64,000 bases of DNA from Paucidesulfovibrio longus DSM 6739 (GCF_000420485.1 NZ_ATVA01000012.1:124001-188000); one strand, 5' to 3'; positions 19,187 through 32,168 are shown, numbered from the stretch's first letter. Notes: generated by a model not told the origin, from the sequence alone. Translations and numbers: made by a program.

Positions 19187-19657
19187 ATGCCTCACATCAA
19201 GACGATCGAGGGCCGCCTCGAAGCCAAGGGCGTGAAACTCGCCCTGGTGGCCGCCCGCTTCAACGACTTCATCGTGGACCGCCTCATCTCCGGGGCCGTG
19301 GACTACCTCGTGCGCCACGGCATGGACCGGGAGGACATCACCCTGGTGCGCCTGCCCGGCGCGTTCGAGATGCCCGTGGTCGTGCGCAAGCTGGCCAAGA
19401 GCGGCAAGTACGACGGCATCGTCTGCCTCGGCGCGGTCATCCGCGGGGCCACCCCCCACTTCGACTTCGTGGCCGGGGAGTGCATCAAGGGGCTGGCCCA
19501 GGTCGGCCTGGAAACGGGTCTGCCCGTGGGCTTCGGCGTGCTCACCTGCGACAACCTGGAGCAGGCCATCGAGCGCGCCGGTTCCAAGGCAGGCAACAAG
19601 GGCGTGGAGGCGGCTTCCGCCGTGCTCGAAACCATCCGCGTCATGGAGCAGCTGTAG
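19187..19657 (+). CDS. ribH: 6,7-dimethyl-8-ribityllumazine synthase
   Basis: A 156-residue enzyme that condenses the ribityl-pyrimidine with the RibB product to give lumazine, the substrate of ribE at 12269. Family segments are [19 protein letters not shown] at the N-terminus, [36 protein letters not shown] with the active-site histidine, and [15 protein letters not shown]. The length is standard for the icosahedral lumazine synthase. The ATG at 19187 has GGAGGATAGA in front. It lies between ribBA and nusB in a tight operon. Confidence 0.96.
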   Translation: MPHIKTIEGRLEAKGVKLALVAARFNDFIVDRLISGAVDYLVRHGMDREDITLVRLPGAFEMPVVVRKLAKSGKYDGIVCLGAVIRGATPHFDFVAGECIKGLAQVGLETGLPVGFGVLTCDNLEQAIERAGSKAGNKGVEAASAVLETIRVMEQL

Positions 19658-19661
19658 CCGC

Positions 19662-20156
19662 ATGACTGAAGACTTCAAAGTCCCCCGCAAGGGCGCGGGC
19701 AAGGCGCGCAAGAGCAACCGCCGCAGCGGCCGCATGCTCGCTTTCCAGGTTCTCTTCGGCCAGAGCTTCGCGCCTTCCGGCGACGTTTCCGGGCTGGAGC
19801 GCGATTTCTCCGAAAATCCGGCGGTGCTGGCCACGAGCAGCGACGCCGCGCGCGAGTTCGCCCACGAACTGGCCCAGGGCGTGTTCTGCCGCACCCGCGA
19901 GCTGGACAGGATCATCACCGAGCACTCCAGACACTGGAAGCTGGAGCGTATCGCCAAGGTGGAGCTGACCATCCTGCGCCTCGCCCTCTTCGAGATGCTC
20001 TACACCGAGATTCCGCTCAAGGTGGCCATGAACGAGGCCATCGAGCTTTCCAAGGAGTTCGGCGACGGCAACTCCCGCAACTTCATCAACGGCATTCTGG
20101 ACGCCGCGGCCAAGGCCGTGGACAGCGGCGCCCTGGGTGTGAACAAGAAATTCTAA
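19662..20156 (+). CDS. nusB: Transcription antitermination factor NusB
   Basis: A 164-residue all-helical RNA-binding protein that acts with NusE (S10) at boxA in rRNA antitermination. It has a basic N-terminus (KSNRRSGRMLAFQVLFGQSF) and the C-terminal family core, with KLERIAKVELTILRLALFEM, IPLKVAMNEAIELSKEFGD and NFINGILDAAAK. It is slightly longer than the 140-residue average through an N-terminal basic extension and an insertion after helix 1. It starts 4 bases after ribH and precedes leuS by 18 bases. Confidence 0.94.
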   Translation: MTEDFKVPRKGAGKARKSNRRSGRMLAFQVLFGQSFAPSGDVSGLERDFSENPAVLATSSDAAREFAHELAQGVFCRTRELDRIITEHSRHWKLERIAKVELTILRLALFEMLYTEIPLKVAMNEAIELSKEFGDGNSRNFINGILDAAAKAVDSGALGVNKKF

Positions 20157-20174
20157 CGCGCAAAGGAACCACGC

Positions 20175-22670
20175 ATGGCCTTAGGCAAGTACGAACCCGA
20201 AGCCGTAGAGCGGAAATGGCAGCAGAAGTGGAGCGAGAGCGGCTGCTTCGAGGTTGAGGCCGACCCGTCCAGGGAAAAGTACTACGTCCTTGAGATGTTC
20301 CCGTATCCTTCGGGCAAGATCCACATGGGCCATGTGCGGAACTATTCCATCGGCGACGTGGTCGCGCGCTACAAGCGCATGCAGGGCTGCAACGTGCTCC
20401 ACCCCATGGGCTGGGACGCCTTCGGCATGCCCGCGGAAAACGCGGCCATCAAGCACAAGACCCATCCGGCCAAGTGGACCTACGCCAACATCGCGGAGAT
20501 GCGCGAGCAGCTTCGGCGGCTCGGCTATTCCTACGACTGGCGGCGCGAGCTGGCCACCTGCCGGCCCGAATATTACCGCTGGGAGCAGCTCTTCTTCCAG
20601 AAATTCCTGGAAAAGGGCCTGCTCTACCGCAAGAACGCCATGCAGAACTGGTGCGACACCTGCCAGACCGTGCTCGCCAACGAGCAGGTCGAGGACGGCA
20701 AGTGCTGGCGCTGCGACAGCCACGTGGTCCAGAAGCAGCTGGAGCAGTGGTTCCTGCGCATCACGGACTATGCGGACGAGCTGCTCGGCTGGCTCGACAA
20801 GATGAAGGAAAAGTGGCCCGATCCGGTCCTGACCATGCAGTCCAACTGGATCGGCAAGAGCTACGGCGCGGAGCTGACCTTCCGGGTCAAGGACCGGGAA
20901 GAGTCCGTGAACGTGTTCACCACCCGGCCCGACACGCTTTACGGCGCCACCTTCATGAGCCTCGCGGCCGAGCATCCCCTGGTGGAAAAGCTCATCGCGG
21001 GCACGGACAGGGCGGACGAGGTCCGCGCCTTCGTGCACAAGTGCGTGAACATGGACAAGTTCCACCGCGCGGCCGAGGACACCGAAAAGGAAGGCGTGTT
21101 CACGGGCGCGTACTGCCTCAACCCGGTCACCGGCCTGGAAATGCCCATCTACGTGGCCAACTTCGTGCTCATGGGCTACGGCACCGGCGCTGTCATGGCC
21201 GTGCCCGCCCACGACCAGCGCGACTTCGAGTTCGCCCGCAAGTACGGCCTGCCGATGCAGGTGGTCATCCGGCCCGAAGACCGCGACCTCCAGCCCGAAG
21301 CCCTGACCGAGGCCTATACCGAGGCGGGCGTGCTGGTGAACTCCGGCGAATTCGACGGCCTGCCCAACGAGGAGGCCAAGAAGCGCATCGTGGAGCACCT
21401 GGACCGGCAGGGCCTGGGCACCATGACCGTGAACTTCCGCCTGCGCGACTGGAACATCTCCCGCCAGCGCTACTGGGGCGCGCCCATTCCCGTGATCCAC
21501 TGCGAGGGCTGCGGCGTGGTCCCCGTGCCCGAGGACCAGCTCCCCGTGGTCCTGCCCGAGGGCGTGGCCATGCGCGAGGACGGCAAGTCCCCGCTGCCCT
21601 TCCTGGAAGAATGGGTCAAGGTGGACTGCCCCCGCTGCGGCCGGCCCGCGCGCCGCGAAACCGACACCATGGACACCTTCGTGGAGTCCTCCTGGTACTT
21701 CCTGCGCTACACCGACGCCCGCATCGACACCTCGCCCTTCGACGCCCAGGCCGTGCGCTACTGGATGCCCGTGGACCAGTACATCGGCGGCATCGAGCAC
21801 GCCATCCTGCACCTGCTTTACGCGCGCTTCTTCACCAAGCTGCTGCGCGACGAGGGCTATGTGGATGCGGACGAGCCCTTCGAGCACCTGCTGACCCAGG
21901 GCATGGTCGTGCTCAACGGCTCGAAGATGTCCAAGTCCAAGGGCAACGTGGTCGATCCGGGCGAGATGATCAGGAAATACGGCGCGGACGCCACCCGCTT
22001 GTTCATCCTCTTCGCGGCTCCGCCCGAAAAGGAGCTGGAGTGGTCCGACCGGGGCATCGAAGGCTCTTTCCGCTTCATCGGCAGGCTCTGGCGGCTGGCC
22101 GAGGAGCTGGAAAGCTCCCTGGTCTGCGTGCAGCCCTGCCACGCCGTGCCCGGCGAGCTTTCCGCCGAGGCCAAGCAGCTCCGGCTCAAGGAGCACGACA
22201 CCGTGCGCCGCGTCTCCCGCGACATCGAGAACAGCTTCCAGTTCAACACGGCCATCGCCGCGATCATGGAGCTGGTCAACGAGATGTACGCGCTGAAGGA
22301 CGCCCTGACGGGCACGGAGCAGGGACGCTGCCAGCTCTCGTCGGCCCTGGCCACGGCAGTGACCCTGCTTTCGCCCATGGCCCCGCACGTCTGCGAGGAA
22401 ATCTGGCAGGCCATCGGCCACGGCGGCGTCGTGGCCGAGCAGCCCTGGCCCCAATACGACGAGGCCGCCCTGGTCACGGACGAGGTCACGGTCGTGGCCC
22501 AGGTCTGCGGCAAGGTGCGCGGCCAGGTCAGCGTGCCGAACGGCGCCACCGAGGAGCAGGTCAAGGCGGCCTGCATGGCCGTGGAAAACGTGGCCCGCCA
22601 TCTGGAAGGCAAGCAGGTGGTCAAGGTCATCTACGTACCCGGCAGGCTCGTGAACATCGTGGTCCGCTAG
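20175..22670 (+). CDS. leuS: Leucyl-tRNA synthetase
   Basis: An 831-residue class I aminoacyl-tRNA synthetase. The HIGH motif appears as HMGH (residues 50-53) in [19 protein letters not shown], and KMSKS at 584-588 in [17 protein letters not shown]. The editing (CP1) domain is present with [15 protein letters not shown] and [14 protein letters not shown] zinc-type cysteine pair lies in [15 protein letters not shown]. The C-terminal anticodon and tRNA-binding region ends [16 protein letters not shown]. The length and all motifs are complete. The AAAGGA before the ATG at 20175 supports the start. A strong hairpin at 22711 follows. Confidence 0.97.
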   Translation: MALGKYEPEAVERKWQQKWSESGCFEVEADPSREKYYVLEMFPYPSGKIHMGHVRNYSIGDVVARYKRMQGCNVLHPMGWDAFGMPAENAAIKHKTHPAKWTYANIAEMREQLRRLGYSYDWRRELATCRPEYYRWEQLFFQKFLEKGLLYRKNAMQNWCDTCQTVLANEQVEDGKCWRCDSHVVQKQLEQWFLRITDYADELLGWLDKMKEKWPDPVLTMQSNWIGKSYGAELTFRVKDREESVNVFTTRPDTLYGATFMSLAAEHPLVEKLIAGTDRADEVRAFVHKCVNMDKFHRAAEDTEKEGVFTGAYCLNPVTGLEMPIYVANFVLMGYGTGAVMAVPAHDQRDFEFARKYGLPMQVVIRPEDRDLQPEALTEAYTEAGVLVNSGEFDGLPNEEAKKRIVEHLDRQGLGTMTVNFRLRDWNISRQRYWGAPIPVIHCEGCGVVPVPEDQLPVVLPEGVAMREDGKSPLPFLEEWVKVDCPRCGRPARRETDTMDTFVESSWYFLRYTDARIDTSPFDAQAVRYWMPVDQYIGGIEHAILHLLYARFFTKLLRDEGYVDADEPFEHLLTQGMVVLNGSKMSKSKGNVVDPGEMIRKYGADATRLFILFAAPPEKELEWSDRGIEGSFRFIGRLWRLAEELESSLVCVQPCHAVPGELSAEAKQLRLKEHDTVRRVSRDIENSFQFNTAIAAIMELVNEMYALKDALTGTEQGRCQLSSALATAVTLLSPMAPHVCEEIWQAIGHGGVVAEQPWPQYDEAALVTDEVTVVAQVCGKVRGQVSVPNGATEEQVKAACMAVENVARHLEGKQVVKVIYVPGRLVNIVVR

Positions 22671-22710
22671 CGGCCCGCGCTCATTTTCAATGCCGGAAGC
22701 GCTTTAAAAA

Positions 22711-22754
22711 AACCGGGTCCGGGCGTATGCTGCATGCGCCCGGCCCGGTTTTTT
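22711..22754 (+). terminator. Rho-independent terminator between leuS and lptE
   Basis: AACCGGGTCCGGGCG pairs with CGCCCGGCCCGGTT across a short loop and runs into TTTTTT. It probably attenuates but may not fully block transcription into lptE-holA, which follow closely. Confidence 0.8.
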
Positions 22755-22798
22755 CGCTTGCAGGGCGCAACCCCATCCAGCCCAGGTCAGGAGAGTCC

Positions 22799-23332
22799 AT
22801 GCACGATACTGGAGCCCGAAACTTCATCTCGATCCGCCCCGTTGCGGCGCTGCTCGGCGGCGCGCTGCTTCTCGCCGCGCTCGTCTCCGGCTGCGGCTAT
22901 CGGCTCGCGAGCCAGGGGCCAGTGGCCCTGCCCGAAGACCAGCGCACCTTGTGCATGGATTCCGTGGAGAACCCCACGCTCCAGACCTGGCTCGGCCCGC
23001 GCCTGCGCTCGGAGCTGCGCGACGAGCTGCACCGCCGGGGCTGGACGCGCTGGGTGCGGCGGTCCGAGGCCGACCTGCTCGTGCGCGTCGTGATCGAACG
23101 CTTCAGCCACAGCACCAAGGTCAGCAACGAGGAGGACGAGACGCTGCGCTCCGAGGCCAGCCTGACCATGCATGTGCAGTTCGTTTCCCGGGCCACGGAC
23201 GAGGTGGTCTGGTCTTCGGGCACCATCGCGGCCAGCGAGAGCTACTTCGGCGCGTCCTCCACCGAGGCGGACGATTCCGTGACCGAGCTGGCGGTGCGCC
23301 GCGCCGTGGACAAGCTCAGCGAGAGGTACTGA
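22799..23332 (+). CDS. lptE: LPS-assembly lipoprotein LptE
   Basis: A 177-residue outer-membrane lipoprotein. A basic and hydrophobic signal ends in the lipobox LVSGC with the lipidated cysteine at residue 32, directly followed by GYRLAS as in LptE/RlpB. The remainder contains the LptE-like ENPTLQTWLGPRLRSELRDEL and SEASLTMHVQFVSRATDEVV segments. LptE plugs the LptD barrel that inserts lipopolysaccharide. Placement between leuS and holA is the conserved proteobacterial order and strengthens the call. The ATG at 22799 has AGGAG upstream. holA begins 3 bases after its stop. Confidence 0.9.
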   Translation: MHDTGARNFISIRPVAALLGGALLLAALVSGCGYRLASQGPVALPEDQRTLCMDSVENPTLQTWLGPRLRSELRDELHRRGWTRWVRRSEADLLVRVVIERFSHSTKVSNEEDETLRSEASLTMHVQFVSRATDEVVWSSGTIAASESYFGASSTEADDSVTELAVRRAVDKLSERY

Positions 23333-23335
23333 GCC

Positions 23336-24304
23336 GTGGCCAGGCCGGACGTGCTCTTCCTGGTCTGCCCGGACGGACGGCTCATCGGACGGAAGATCGA
23401 GTCCGTGCTGAAGGACGTGGGCGAGTACGAGCGCAAGGTCTTCTGGGGCGACGACGAGCCCCCCCTGCCCGAAGCCTTCTGGAAGGACATCACGGTCCAG
23501 AATCTTTTCGCCACGCCCAAGGCCGTGGTGGTCCGCCGCGCCCACCTGCTCAAGGTGGACGACTGGGACCGCGTTGCCTCGGCCCTGGCCGCCAAGCCCA
23601 AAACCGTGCTTCCGTTCTTCTGCCTGGAAGGGGAGTGGAAGAAGAAGGCTCCGGTTCCGGCGGCCCTGGCCCGGCGTCCGCTCTGGAAGGCCGCGGAGAA
23701 GCGCGGCTGGGTCTGGGAGCAGCCCGGACTGGACGCGAAGGGCATGTCCGACTTCGTGCGCGACTGGGCTGCCGAGCGGGGCCTGCGGCTCGCTCCCGGA
23801 GCGCAGCAGGCTCTGGTGCGCGTCCTGCCCCTGGACGCCCGCGCCGCCACCCTGGAGCTGGAAAAGATCGAACTGGCCGCCGGGGACGCGCGCAGCGTCA
23901 CCCCGGACCTGGCCGGGCTTGTGGCCGCCAGCCAGGAAATGGACTTTTTCGCCTTCACCGACGCCCTCAGCCAGGGCGGGAATGCGGCGGAAGTCTGGCG
24001 GCGGGTGCTTCAGGACCACCTCAAGCAGCCCAAGGAGCAGATGCTCTTCCCGCTGCTCGGCTCCCTGGCCCGCGAGGCGCGCATCCTGGGATTGATCCTG
24101 GCGGGCGAGGAAAGCCGCGCCAAAGTGCACCCCTTCGTAGTCAAGAAGAAGTCCGGTCTGGCCCGCAGGCTTGGACCCAAGGGCGTGGCCGCCCTCTTCG
24201 ACCTCTGCATGGCCGCCGAGCTGGGCGTGAAATCCGGCGAACGCCGCACCGATCAGGCCCTGGACAAGCTCGTGGCCGACCTGAGCTGCATCTACCGGGG
24301 TTGA
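23336..24304 (+). CDS. holA: DNA polymerase III delta subunit
   Basis: A 322-residue clamp-loader subunit, starting at GTG 23336 with GAGAGG upstream, inside and just after the end of lptE. It has the delta layout: an N-terminal RecA-like part beginning RPDVLFLVCPDGRLIGRKIE, a middle lid region (LPLDARAATLELEKIELAAG) and a C-terminal collar domain (EQMLFPLLGSLAREARILGL). Walker motifs are degenerate, as in authentic delta. It opens the beta clamp during loading. Similarity at motif level is moderate, but the neighbourhood (leuS-lptE-holA) is decisive. Confidence 0.87.
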   Translation: MARPDVLFLVCPDGRLIGRKIESVLKDVGEYERKVFWGDDEPPLPEAFWKDITVQNLFATPKAVVVRRAHLLKVDDWDRVASALAAKPKTVLPFFCLEGEWKKKAPVPAALARRPLWKAAEKRGWVWEQPGLDAKGMSDFVRDWAAERGLRLAPGAQQALVRVLPLDARAATLELEKIELAAGDARSVTPDLAGLVAASQEMDFFAFTDALSQGGNAAEVWRRVLQDHLKQPKEQMLFPLLGSLAREARILGLILAGEESRAKVHPFVVKKKSGLARRLGPKGVAALFDLCMAAELGVKSGERRTDQALDKLVADLSCIYRG

Positions 24305-24399
24305 CGCCCTGACTCCGCTTCTTGCGTGTTGACCCTGCCCCGCGGCATAGGGCAAAATAATCGGCTCCTGCCCGGACACGGGCGCGAGGAAGAGAGCGC

Positions 24400-25074
24400 A
24401 TGGATAAACCGCACTACCACGGACACCGCGAGCGGCTGCGCGAACGGCTGCTGCGCGAGCCGCGCGGCCTCGCGGACTACGAAATCCTCGAGCTGCTGCT
24501 GGCCCGGACCCTGCCCCGGCAGGACACCAAGCCCCTGGCCAAGGAACTGCTCCGGCGTTTCGGTTCGCTGCATGGCGCGCTCTACGCGCCGGAGGCGCAG
24601 CTGGCCGAAATCAAGGGCTTCGGCGCGGCGCTGGCTTCGTCCTGGGCGCTCTACCGCGAGCTTTGGGCCAGGCTGCGCGAGCCGTCCGCCCTGCGGCGCG
24701 AGGTGCTTTCCGGCCCGGAAATGGTCGCCGAGGGCGCCAAGGCCCGTTTCGGGGCCAAGGGCACCGAGGAGTTCTGGGTGGCCCTGGTGGACAACCAGAA
24801 CCGCGTCATTTCCTGGGAATGCGTCAGCAAGGGAACCGTGGACCAGACCGCGGTCTATCCGCGCGAGGTCATGTCCCTGGCCCTGCGCCACCAGGCCGCG
24901 GGCATGATCCTGGTGCACAACCATCCCGGCGGCAGCCCGGAGCCCTCGGACGAGGACGTGCGCTTGACCCTGCGCATCAAGCGGGCCGCGGACGATCTCG
25001 GCGTGCGCCTGCTCGACCATCTCGTGGTCACGGACCGCGAGCACTACAGCTTTCAGGGCCACGGGCTGCTCTAG
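24400..25074 (+). CDS. radC: RadC-family JAB-domain protein
   Basis: A 224-residue RadC homologue. The N-terminal helix-hairpin-helix-like UPF0758 part reads YEILELLLARTLPRQDTKPL and IKGFGAALAS. The C-terminal JAB/MPN metalloprotease-like domain has the JAMM pattern: the upstream glutamate in EFWVALVDNQN, then VHNHPGGSPEPSDED with the two histidines, serine and aspartate. The common HNHPSG appears as HNHPGG. The historical DNA-repair assignment is doubtful; the biochemical role is not established. The ATG at 24400 follows a GGAAGAGAG stretch. acyP follows after 29 bases. Confidence 0.92.
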   Translation: MDKPHYHGHRERLRERLLREPRGLADYEILELLLARTLPRQDTKPLAKELLRRFGSLHGALYAPEAQLAEIKGFGAALASSWALYRELWARLREPSALRREVLSGPEMVAEGAKARFGAKGTEEFWVALVDNQNRVISWECVSKGTVDQTAVYPREVMSLALRHQAAGMILVHNHPGGSPEPSDEDVRLTLRIKRAADDLGVRLLDHLVVTDREHYSFQGHGLL

Positions 25075-25103
25075 CCCGGCGGCCGAGCCGGAGGAGGGCC
25101 GAC

Positions 25104-25376
25104 ATGAAGACGTATCACGCCGTTGTGGACGGGCTGGTGCAGGGAGTCTGCTTTCGCGCCTGGACGCGGGATCTGGCGCGCTCCCTGAAGCTGACGGGCT
25201 GGGTGCGCAACCTGCCGGACGGCAGGGTGGAAGCCGTGGCCCAGGGGCCGGACAAGGCTCTGGAGGCCTTTGCCGACCAGCTGGAGGTCGGTTCCCCCCT
25301 GTCGCGGGTCAGCCGGGTGGAGGGGGAAACGGGCGAACGTGCCGAGCGGTATTCCTCGTTTGAAATACGTTATTGA
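25104..25376 (+). CDS. acyP: Acylphosphatase
   Basis: A 90-residue small enzyme that hydrolyses carboxyl-phosphate bonds. The active-site arginine lies in VQGVCFRAWTRDLARSL and the catalytic asparagine in LTGWVRNLPDGRVEAVAQGP, both in the family's standard positions. The length is typical. The ATG at 25104 has a GGAGGAGGG site. It ends 111 bases before lon. That gap has a short CTTCCCG/CGGGAAG hairpin and a GATAAT that could be a -10, but no convincing complete promoter. Confidence 0.93.
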   Translation: MKTYHAVVDGLVQGVCFRAWTRDLARSLKLTGWVRNLPDGRVEAVAQGPDKALEAFADQLEVGSPLSRVSRVEGETGERAERYSSFEIRY

Positions 25377-25487
25377 TTCCACCCCTCTTGCCAAAGCGCC
25401 AGGACGCATTATCAAGGATAATACTGGAAATACCTTCCCGCATCGGGAAGACTGTCCGCATACGCACTCCGACGAAAGGATCGACCT

Positions 25488-27986
<2,499 letters not shown>

Positions 27987-28023
27987 TCCCGCGTTTCCCG
28001 TTCGCATTTCCAATTCGCGTTAC

Positions 28024-28054
28024 AAGGCCCTCCGCTTCGGCGGGGGGCTTTTTT
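28024..28054 (+). terminator. Rho-independent terminator after lon
   Basis: An AAGGCCCTCCGC stem with a TTCG tetraloop and GCGGGGGGCTT, followed by a T-run. Two G-T pairs are included. Confidence 0.8.
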
Positions 28055-28123
28055 ATTACGCTTCGCGCCCTGTGCCGGTTGGCTGGGAAGTCCGGCTTTG
28101 ACTGAAAAGACGCGCCTGCGTCA

Positions 28124-28167
28124 CGGAATCGTAACAATGCGCCGGGATTGTTACGTAAGATATTCCG
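28124..28167. promoter_or_regulatory. Nested inverted repeat upstream of the dCache chemoreceptor
   Basis: An 8-bp perfect repeat, GTAACAAT (28131-28138) and ATTGTTAC (28147-28154), is nested inside a 6-bp repeat, CGGAAT (28124-28129) and ATTCCG (28162-28167). It is about 50 bases before the ATG at 28218. It could be a regulator-binding site or an mRNA hairpin. Confidence 0.45.
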
Positions 28168-28217
28168 TTGTGCAGGAGAGCCCAGGCCCTGAAACGATAT
28201 CCCCCGGAGTCAGCCCC

Positions 28218-30614
28218 ATGTCCCTGAAGCACAAGATGATGGTCCTCTGCATGTCCGCCGGTTTGCTGCCGCTGCTGCTCATGGGCTTCTACAGCGTGAA
28301 CACCGCGAGCGACAGCCTGCGTGCCCAGGCCCTGGGGCAGCTGCTCTCCGTGCGCGACGGCAAGCAGATGGCCGTGCAGGCGCTCGCGGACAAGTGGGAA
28401 GGGGAGGCCAGGATCTACGCGGAAGTCAAGGAGGTCTACAACGCCCTCGGCATGCTCCGCATGTACGACGACTTCACGGACGCGGACTTCCTCAGCGACC
28501 ACGAATACGTCAGTCCCAGCTTCGCGCCCTACGTCAAGACGCTGGGCTACGAGGACGCCATCCTGGCCGACGACTACGGCTGGGTGCTTTTTTCCTACAC
28601 CAGGTCGACGCTTCTCGGACAAAATCTCAAGACCGGACCGCTCAAGGACAGCAACCTGGGGCGCGCCTTTGCCAAGGCGGTCAAGGGAGAGCTGGCCTTC
28701 GCGGACGTGGAGCCCTTCGGCCCGCTGAACGGGCAGCCCGCCGCCTTCATCGCCGTGCCCGTGCGCAGCCATGTGGGCGATGTCCAGGGCGTGGCCATCC
28801 TGCGGCTGCCCCTGGCGGAACTCGGCAAGGCCATGCGCACCGGAACGGGCATGGGCGAGAGCGGCGAGTGCTACCTGGTGGGGCCGGATCTGCTGATGCG
28901 CTCGGACACGCGCAACGACCCGGAAGCGCACGGCGTCCGGGCCTCGTTCGCCGATCCGGAGAAGGGCCGGGTCGATACGGAGCCGGTCCGCGCCGCGCTC
29001 GCCGGAAACACCCTTGCCAGGGTTTCGGAGAACTACGCCGGAAAGGAAGTCCTGGCCGCGTCCATGCCCTTTTCCCTGGGCGGGACCACCTGGGCGCTGG
29101 TGGCGGAAATTTCAGCATCCGAGGCGTTCGCCCCGGTCTGGCGGCTGCGCTACGCGGCTCTGGGACTCGGATTCGTGACCGTGGTCTTTCTGGCATTGAT
29201 CACCTGGCGCATTTTGCGGCGTCAGCTGCTGGGCCCGCTTTCGGTGATCGACGGATTTCTGGGCAAGGTCGCCGCGGGCGACTACACGGCCCGGCTGGAG
29301 GGCGAGTTCAAGTCCGAAATGGCCGAGCTGGCCGGAAACATCCTGTCCATGTTCAAGGAGCTGAAAAAGCGGCTCGGCTTCAGCGAGGGCATCCTCAAGG
29401 GCGTCAGCGTGCCCTGCATCGTGGCGGACGAGGAAATGCGCGTCTCCTTCGTGAACCAGCCTTTCCTCGATCTCGTGGGATACGCAGGCGATGCTGACGG
29501 CGTGGTGGGGCACCCCGTGTCCGAGCTGCTGCGCATTCCCCAAGGCGAGCGCAGCGTCATCCATCGCTGCGTTGAGGAGCGCAGGCCCCTGGTGGGCAAG
29601 GAGCGCACCTGGGAGGATCTTTCCGGGCGCGAGATTCGCGTGCGGGTGGATGCGGCCCCCCTGCACGACCTGGACGGCAGGGACATCGGCGCGGTGGCCC
29701 TGGTTTCGGACCTGACGGACATCCGGGCGCAGGAGGAGCGCATCGGCAGGCAGAACGCCGCCCTGGTGGAGCTGACTTCCAGGGCCGCGGAGGCCGCGAG
29801 CATCGTCTCCGATGGTTCCACGCGGCTCTCCGAGCGTGTGGGCTCCGCCAGCCAGGGGGCCGCCAGCCAGTTCGAGCGCGTGGCGCGGGCCTCGGAAGCC
29901 ATGGTCCGGATGCACGCCAGCCTGACAGCGGCTTCGGGCATGGCCGAGGAGGCGGCCCGCCGCACCGGGGATTCCGTCGCGGAGTCGCGGCAGGGCATGG
30001 AGATCATGGACCAGTCCGCCGAGGCCATCGAGCGGGTGCGCAAGCTCTCGGACCTGCTGCGGGACGACATGTCCCGCTTGGAGATTCAGGTGGAAGGCGT
30101 GGGGGAGATCATCGAGGTCATCAACGACATTGCGGACCAGACCAACCTGCTGGCCCTGAACGCGGCCATCGAGGCGGCACGGGCGGGCGAGGCCGGGCGC
30201 GGGTTCGCCGTTGTCGCGGACGAGGTCCGCAAGCTGGCCGAGAAGACCATGCAGGCCACGGGCCGCGTGGAGCAGGACATCGCGGCCATCCAGGAGGAGT
30301 CGCGCCGCAACGTGGGCCGCACCCGCGAGGCGGCCGGCGCCGTGGACAAGGCCGAGGAGCTGGTCAAGCGCACGGCCAGCTCCCTGGAACGCATCGCGCG
30401 CCTTTCCGAAGAGACCGCCGCCCAGATTGCGGACATCGCCGCGGCCTCGCGGGAACAGACCGCGGAGCACGGCTCCATCAACGCGACCATCAACGAGGTC
30501 ACGGGGCTGGCGGAACGCATCGCCGAGGAAATGGACGATTCGGCGCGGGCCGTGGCCGACCTGGCCGAGGCCTCTCGCAGGCTCGGCGAGCTGATCGCTT
30601 CGGGCCGGGCCTGA
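28218..30614 (+). CDS. Methyl-accepting chemotaxis protein (dCache-HAMP-PAS-MCP)
   Basis: A 798-residue chemoreceptor. A transmembrane segment near residues 8-25 ([19 protein letters not shown]) and a second near 312-335 bracket a periplasmic double-Cache sensor with [20 protein letters not shown] and [21 protein letters not shown] linker ([18 protein letters not shown]) and a PAS domain ([20 protein letters not shown]) follow. The signalling domain has [20 protein letters not shown] and [13 protein letters not shown]. The ATG at 28218 was chosen because it starts just before the first membrane helix and has GGAGT upstream. The ligand is unknown. It has both an extracellular and a cytoplasmic (PAS, possibly redox) input. 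Confidence 0.92.
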   Translation: MSLKHKMMVLCMSAGLLPLLLMGFYSVNTASDSLRAQALGQLLSVRDGKQMAVQALADKWEGEARIYAEVKEVYNALGMLRMYDDFTDADFLSDHEYVSPSFAPYVKTLGYEDAILADDYGWVLFSYTRSTLLGQNLKTGPLKDSNLGRAFAKAVKGELAFADVEPFGPLNGQPAAFIAVPVRSHVGDVQGVAILRLPLAELGKAMRTGTGMGESGECYLVGPDLLMRSDTRNDPEAHGVRASFADPEKGRVDTEPVRAALAGNTLARVSENYAGKEVLAASMPFSLGGTTWALVAEISASEAFAPVWRLRYAALGLGFVTVVFLALITWRILRRQLLGPLSVIDGFLGKVAAGDYTARLEGEFKSEMAELAGNILSMFKELKKRLGFSEGILKGVSVPCIVADEEMRVSFVNQPFLDLVGYAGDADGVVGHPVSELLRIPQGERSVIHRCVEERRPLVGKERTWEDLSGREIRVRVDAAPLHDLDGRDIGAVALVSDLTDIRAQEERIGRQNAALVELTSRAAEAASIVSDGSTRLSERVGSASQGAASQFERVARASEAMVRMHASLTAASGMAEEAARRTGDSVAESRQGMEIMDQSAEAIERVRKLSDLLRDDMSRLEIQVEGVGEIIEVINDIADQTNLLALNAAIEAARAGEAGRGFAVVADEVRKLAEKTMQATGRVEQDIAAIQEESRRNVGRTREAAGAVDKAEELVKRTASSLERIARLSEETAAQIADIAAASREQTAEHGSINATINEVTGLAERIAEEMDDSARAVADLAEASRRLGELIASGRA

Positions 30615-30696
30615 TCTCCGGGCGCGGCCATTTGCGGAGCGGGATCAGCTTTCGCCCGCGTCCGGCGCACGCCGCACAGACTGGCGCGCCTTCGAA

Positions 30697-31956
30697 TCAG
30701 TCTTCCGCGCAGGAAAGGCAGTTCCTGCCCCGCTGCTTGGATTTGTAGAGCTGCTCGTCGGCCGTCTTGAGCATGGCCTCCAGCGAATCTCCAGTCTCGC
30801 CCGTAAGCCCGGCGCTCACGGTGCAGGAAACCGGACCGGATTTGGTCATGGTCGGGCTGGATTCCACTTCCTTGAGAAACGCCGTCAGGTTCTTCGTGGT
30901 CTGCTCCAGGGGCAGGCCCGGCAGGAGCAGGGCGAACTCCTCGCCCCCGTAGCGGGCAACCAGCCCGTTGCGTCCGAACCGTTCATGCATTTTCCTGCCC
31001 AGTGCGCGCAGCACCTCGTCTCCGGCGTCGTGGCCGTAGGTGTCGTTGATGCGCTTGAAGTGGTCGATGTCCAGCAGCACGGCCTGGACGGGGAACTTCC
31101 GCAGCAGGGCTTCCTTGTGCATGGTCCGCGCGCGCTGGATGAAGTGGCGGCGGTTGTGCAGCCCGGTAAGGTAGTCCTTCTCGGCCATGTCGCGGATGGT
31201 GGCCATGTGTTCGAGCAGTTCCATGTTCTGCCGGATGCGGCAGTGGAATTCCTCCACGAGGAAGGGCTTGCGCAGGAAGTCGTTGGCTCCGGACTTGATG
31301 AACCGGGCGGAGATGAGCGGATTATTTTCCGCGGAAAGCCCTATGATGGCGAGTTTTTCGCGAACGTGCGCGGCGCGCACGGTCTTGACCAGCTCCACCC
31401 CGTCCATGCCGGGCATGCTGAAGTCCGTGATCAGCAGCTTGGTTCCGGGATTGCGCTGGAGAACGGTCAGGGCGGTTTCGCCGTCCTCTGCCTCCAGAAC
31501 CTGATACTGGTGGGAGCGCAGCAGTCCGGCCACGAGATTGCGCGCCGAGCCGGAGTCGTCCACCACCAGCACCTTGACCTCCTGATTGCGGCGCAGGCGC
31601 TCCAGGGCGGCGATCAGCTCGTAGAGGCTGTCCGGCCCTTCCTTGAGCACGTAGTCGACCACGTTCTTGGACATGACCACGTCGCGCACGCCTTCGCTGA
31701 ACTCGCCCGTGAAAACGATGGACGGCACGCCCTTGCCCACGAAGTAATCGACCACCTCGCCGTGCGGGGAGTCCGGCAGGTGCAGGTCGAGCAGGGCGGC
31801 GAAAGGGCCTTGTTCGCAGTTTTCGAGGTACTCGCGGGCCTCCTTGAAGGAGCCGACCCGGTCCACGGCGAACCCGGTTTCCTCGCTGATGGCCCTCTTC
31901 ACGATGCTGGCGAAGAAGGTGCTGTCCTCTACGATCAGGATGCGGTCTTTGGTCAT
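30697..31956 (-). CDS. Diguanylate cyclase with two receiver domains (PleD-like)
   Basis: A 419-residue response regulator that makes cyclic di-GMP. The first receiver (1 to about 120) begins DRILIVEDSTFF and has the acceptor aspartate in ALLDLHLPDSPHGE. The second (about 128-250) has VLVVDDSGSARN, LITDFSMPGMDGVEL and FLRKPF. The GGDEF domain follows DYLTGLHNRRHF, with DIDHFKRINDTYGHDAGDEV and the catalytic signature YGGEEFALLLPG. Both receivers look competent. The sequence ends CLSCAED. The cognate kinase is not adjacent. The ATG at 31956 has GAGGAC before it. The nearby HD-GYP gene at 57210 could degrade the product. Confidence 0.93.
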   Translation of the reverse strand: MTKDRILIVEDSTFFASIVKRAISEETGFAVDRVGSFKEAREYLENCEQGPFAALLDLHLPDSPHGEVVDYFVGKGVPSIVFTGEFSEGVRDVVMSKNVVDYVLKEGPDSLYELIAALERLRRNQEVKVLVVDDSGSARNLVAGLLRSHQYQVLEAEDGETALTVLQRNPGTKLLITDFSMPGMDGVELVKTVRAAHVREKLAIIGLSAENNPLISARFIKSGANDFLRKPFLVEEFHCRIRQNMELLEHMATIRDMAEKDYLTGLHNRRHFIQRARTMHKEALLRKFPVQAVLLDIDHFKRINDTYGHDAGDEVLRALGRKMHERFGRNGLVARYGGEEFALLLPGLPLEQTTKNLTAFLKEVESSPTMTKSGPVSCTVSAGLTGETGDSLEAMLKTADEQLYKSKQRGRNCLSCAED

Positions 31957-32168
31957 TGTCGTCCTCGTGCTGCTGGATATTGCGAGAAGTCAATTTACAC
32001 CGAAAGGTGCCTCAAGGTCCACGGGAAAGCGAAATCGGCGTTCCCTTGACATTCGACGGGCCGGACCTATCTCAGCGGCAGCCGCGTTGTCGTGCGTCCG
32101 CTGGCGCGGTTGACAAAGCCCTTGTTTCAGTGGACACCACCGGGTGGCAATTCGCATCGGAGGTTCGC

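Noticed and set aside
20181-22601. Very long minus-strand open frame opposite leuS
   Set aside because: It is a codon-bias shadow: GC-rich and His/Val/Gly-rich, with no family match, while leuS has all synthetase motifs.
25377-25487. Heat-shock promoter or CIRCE element before lon
   Set aside because: A GATAAT and a small hairpin are present, but no matching -35 or CIRCE repeat could be placed.
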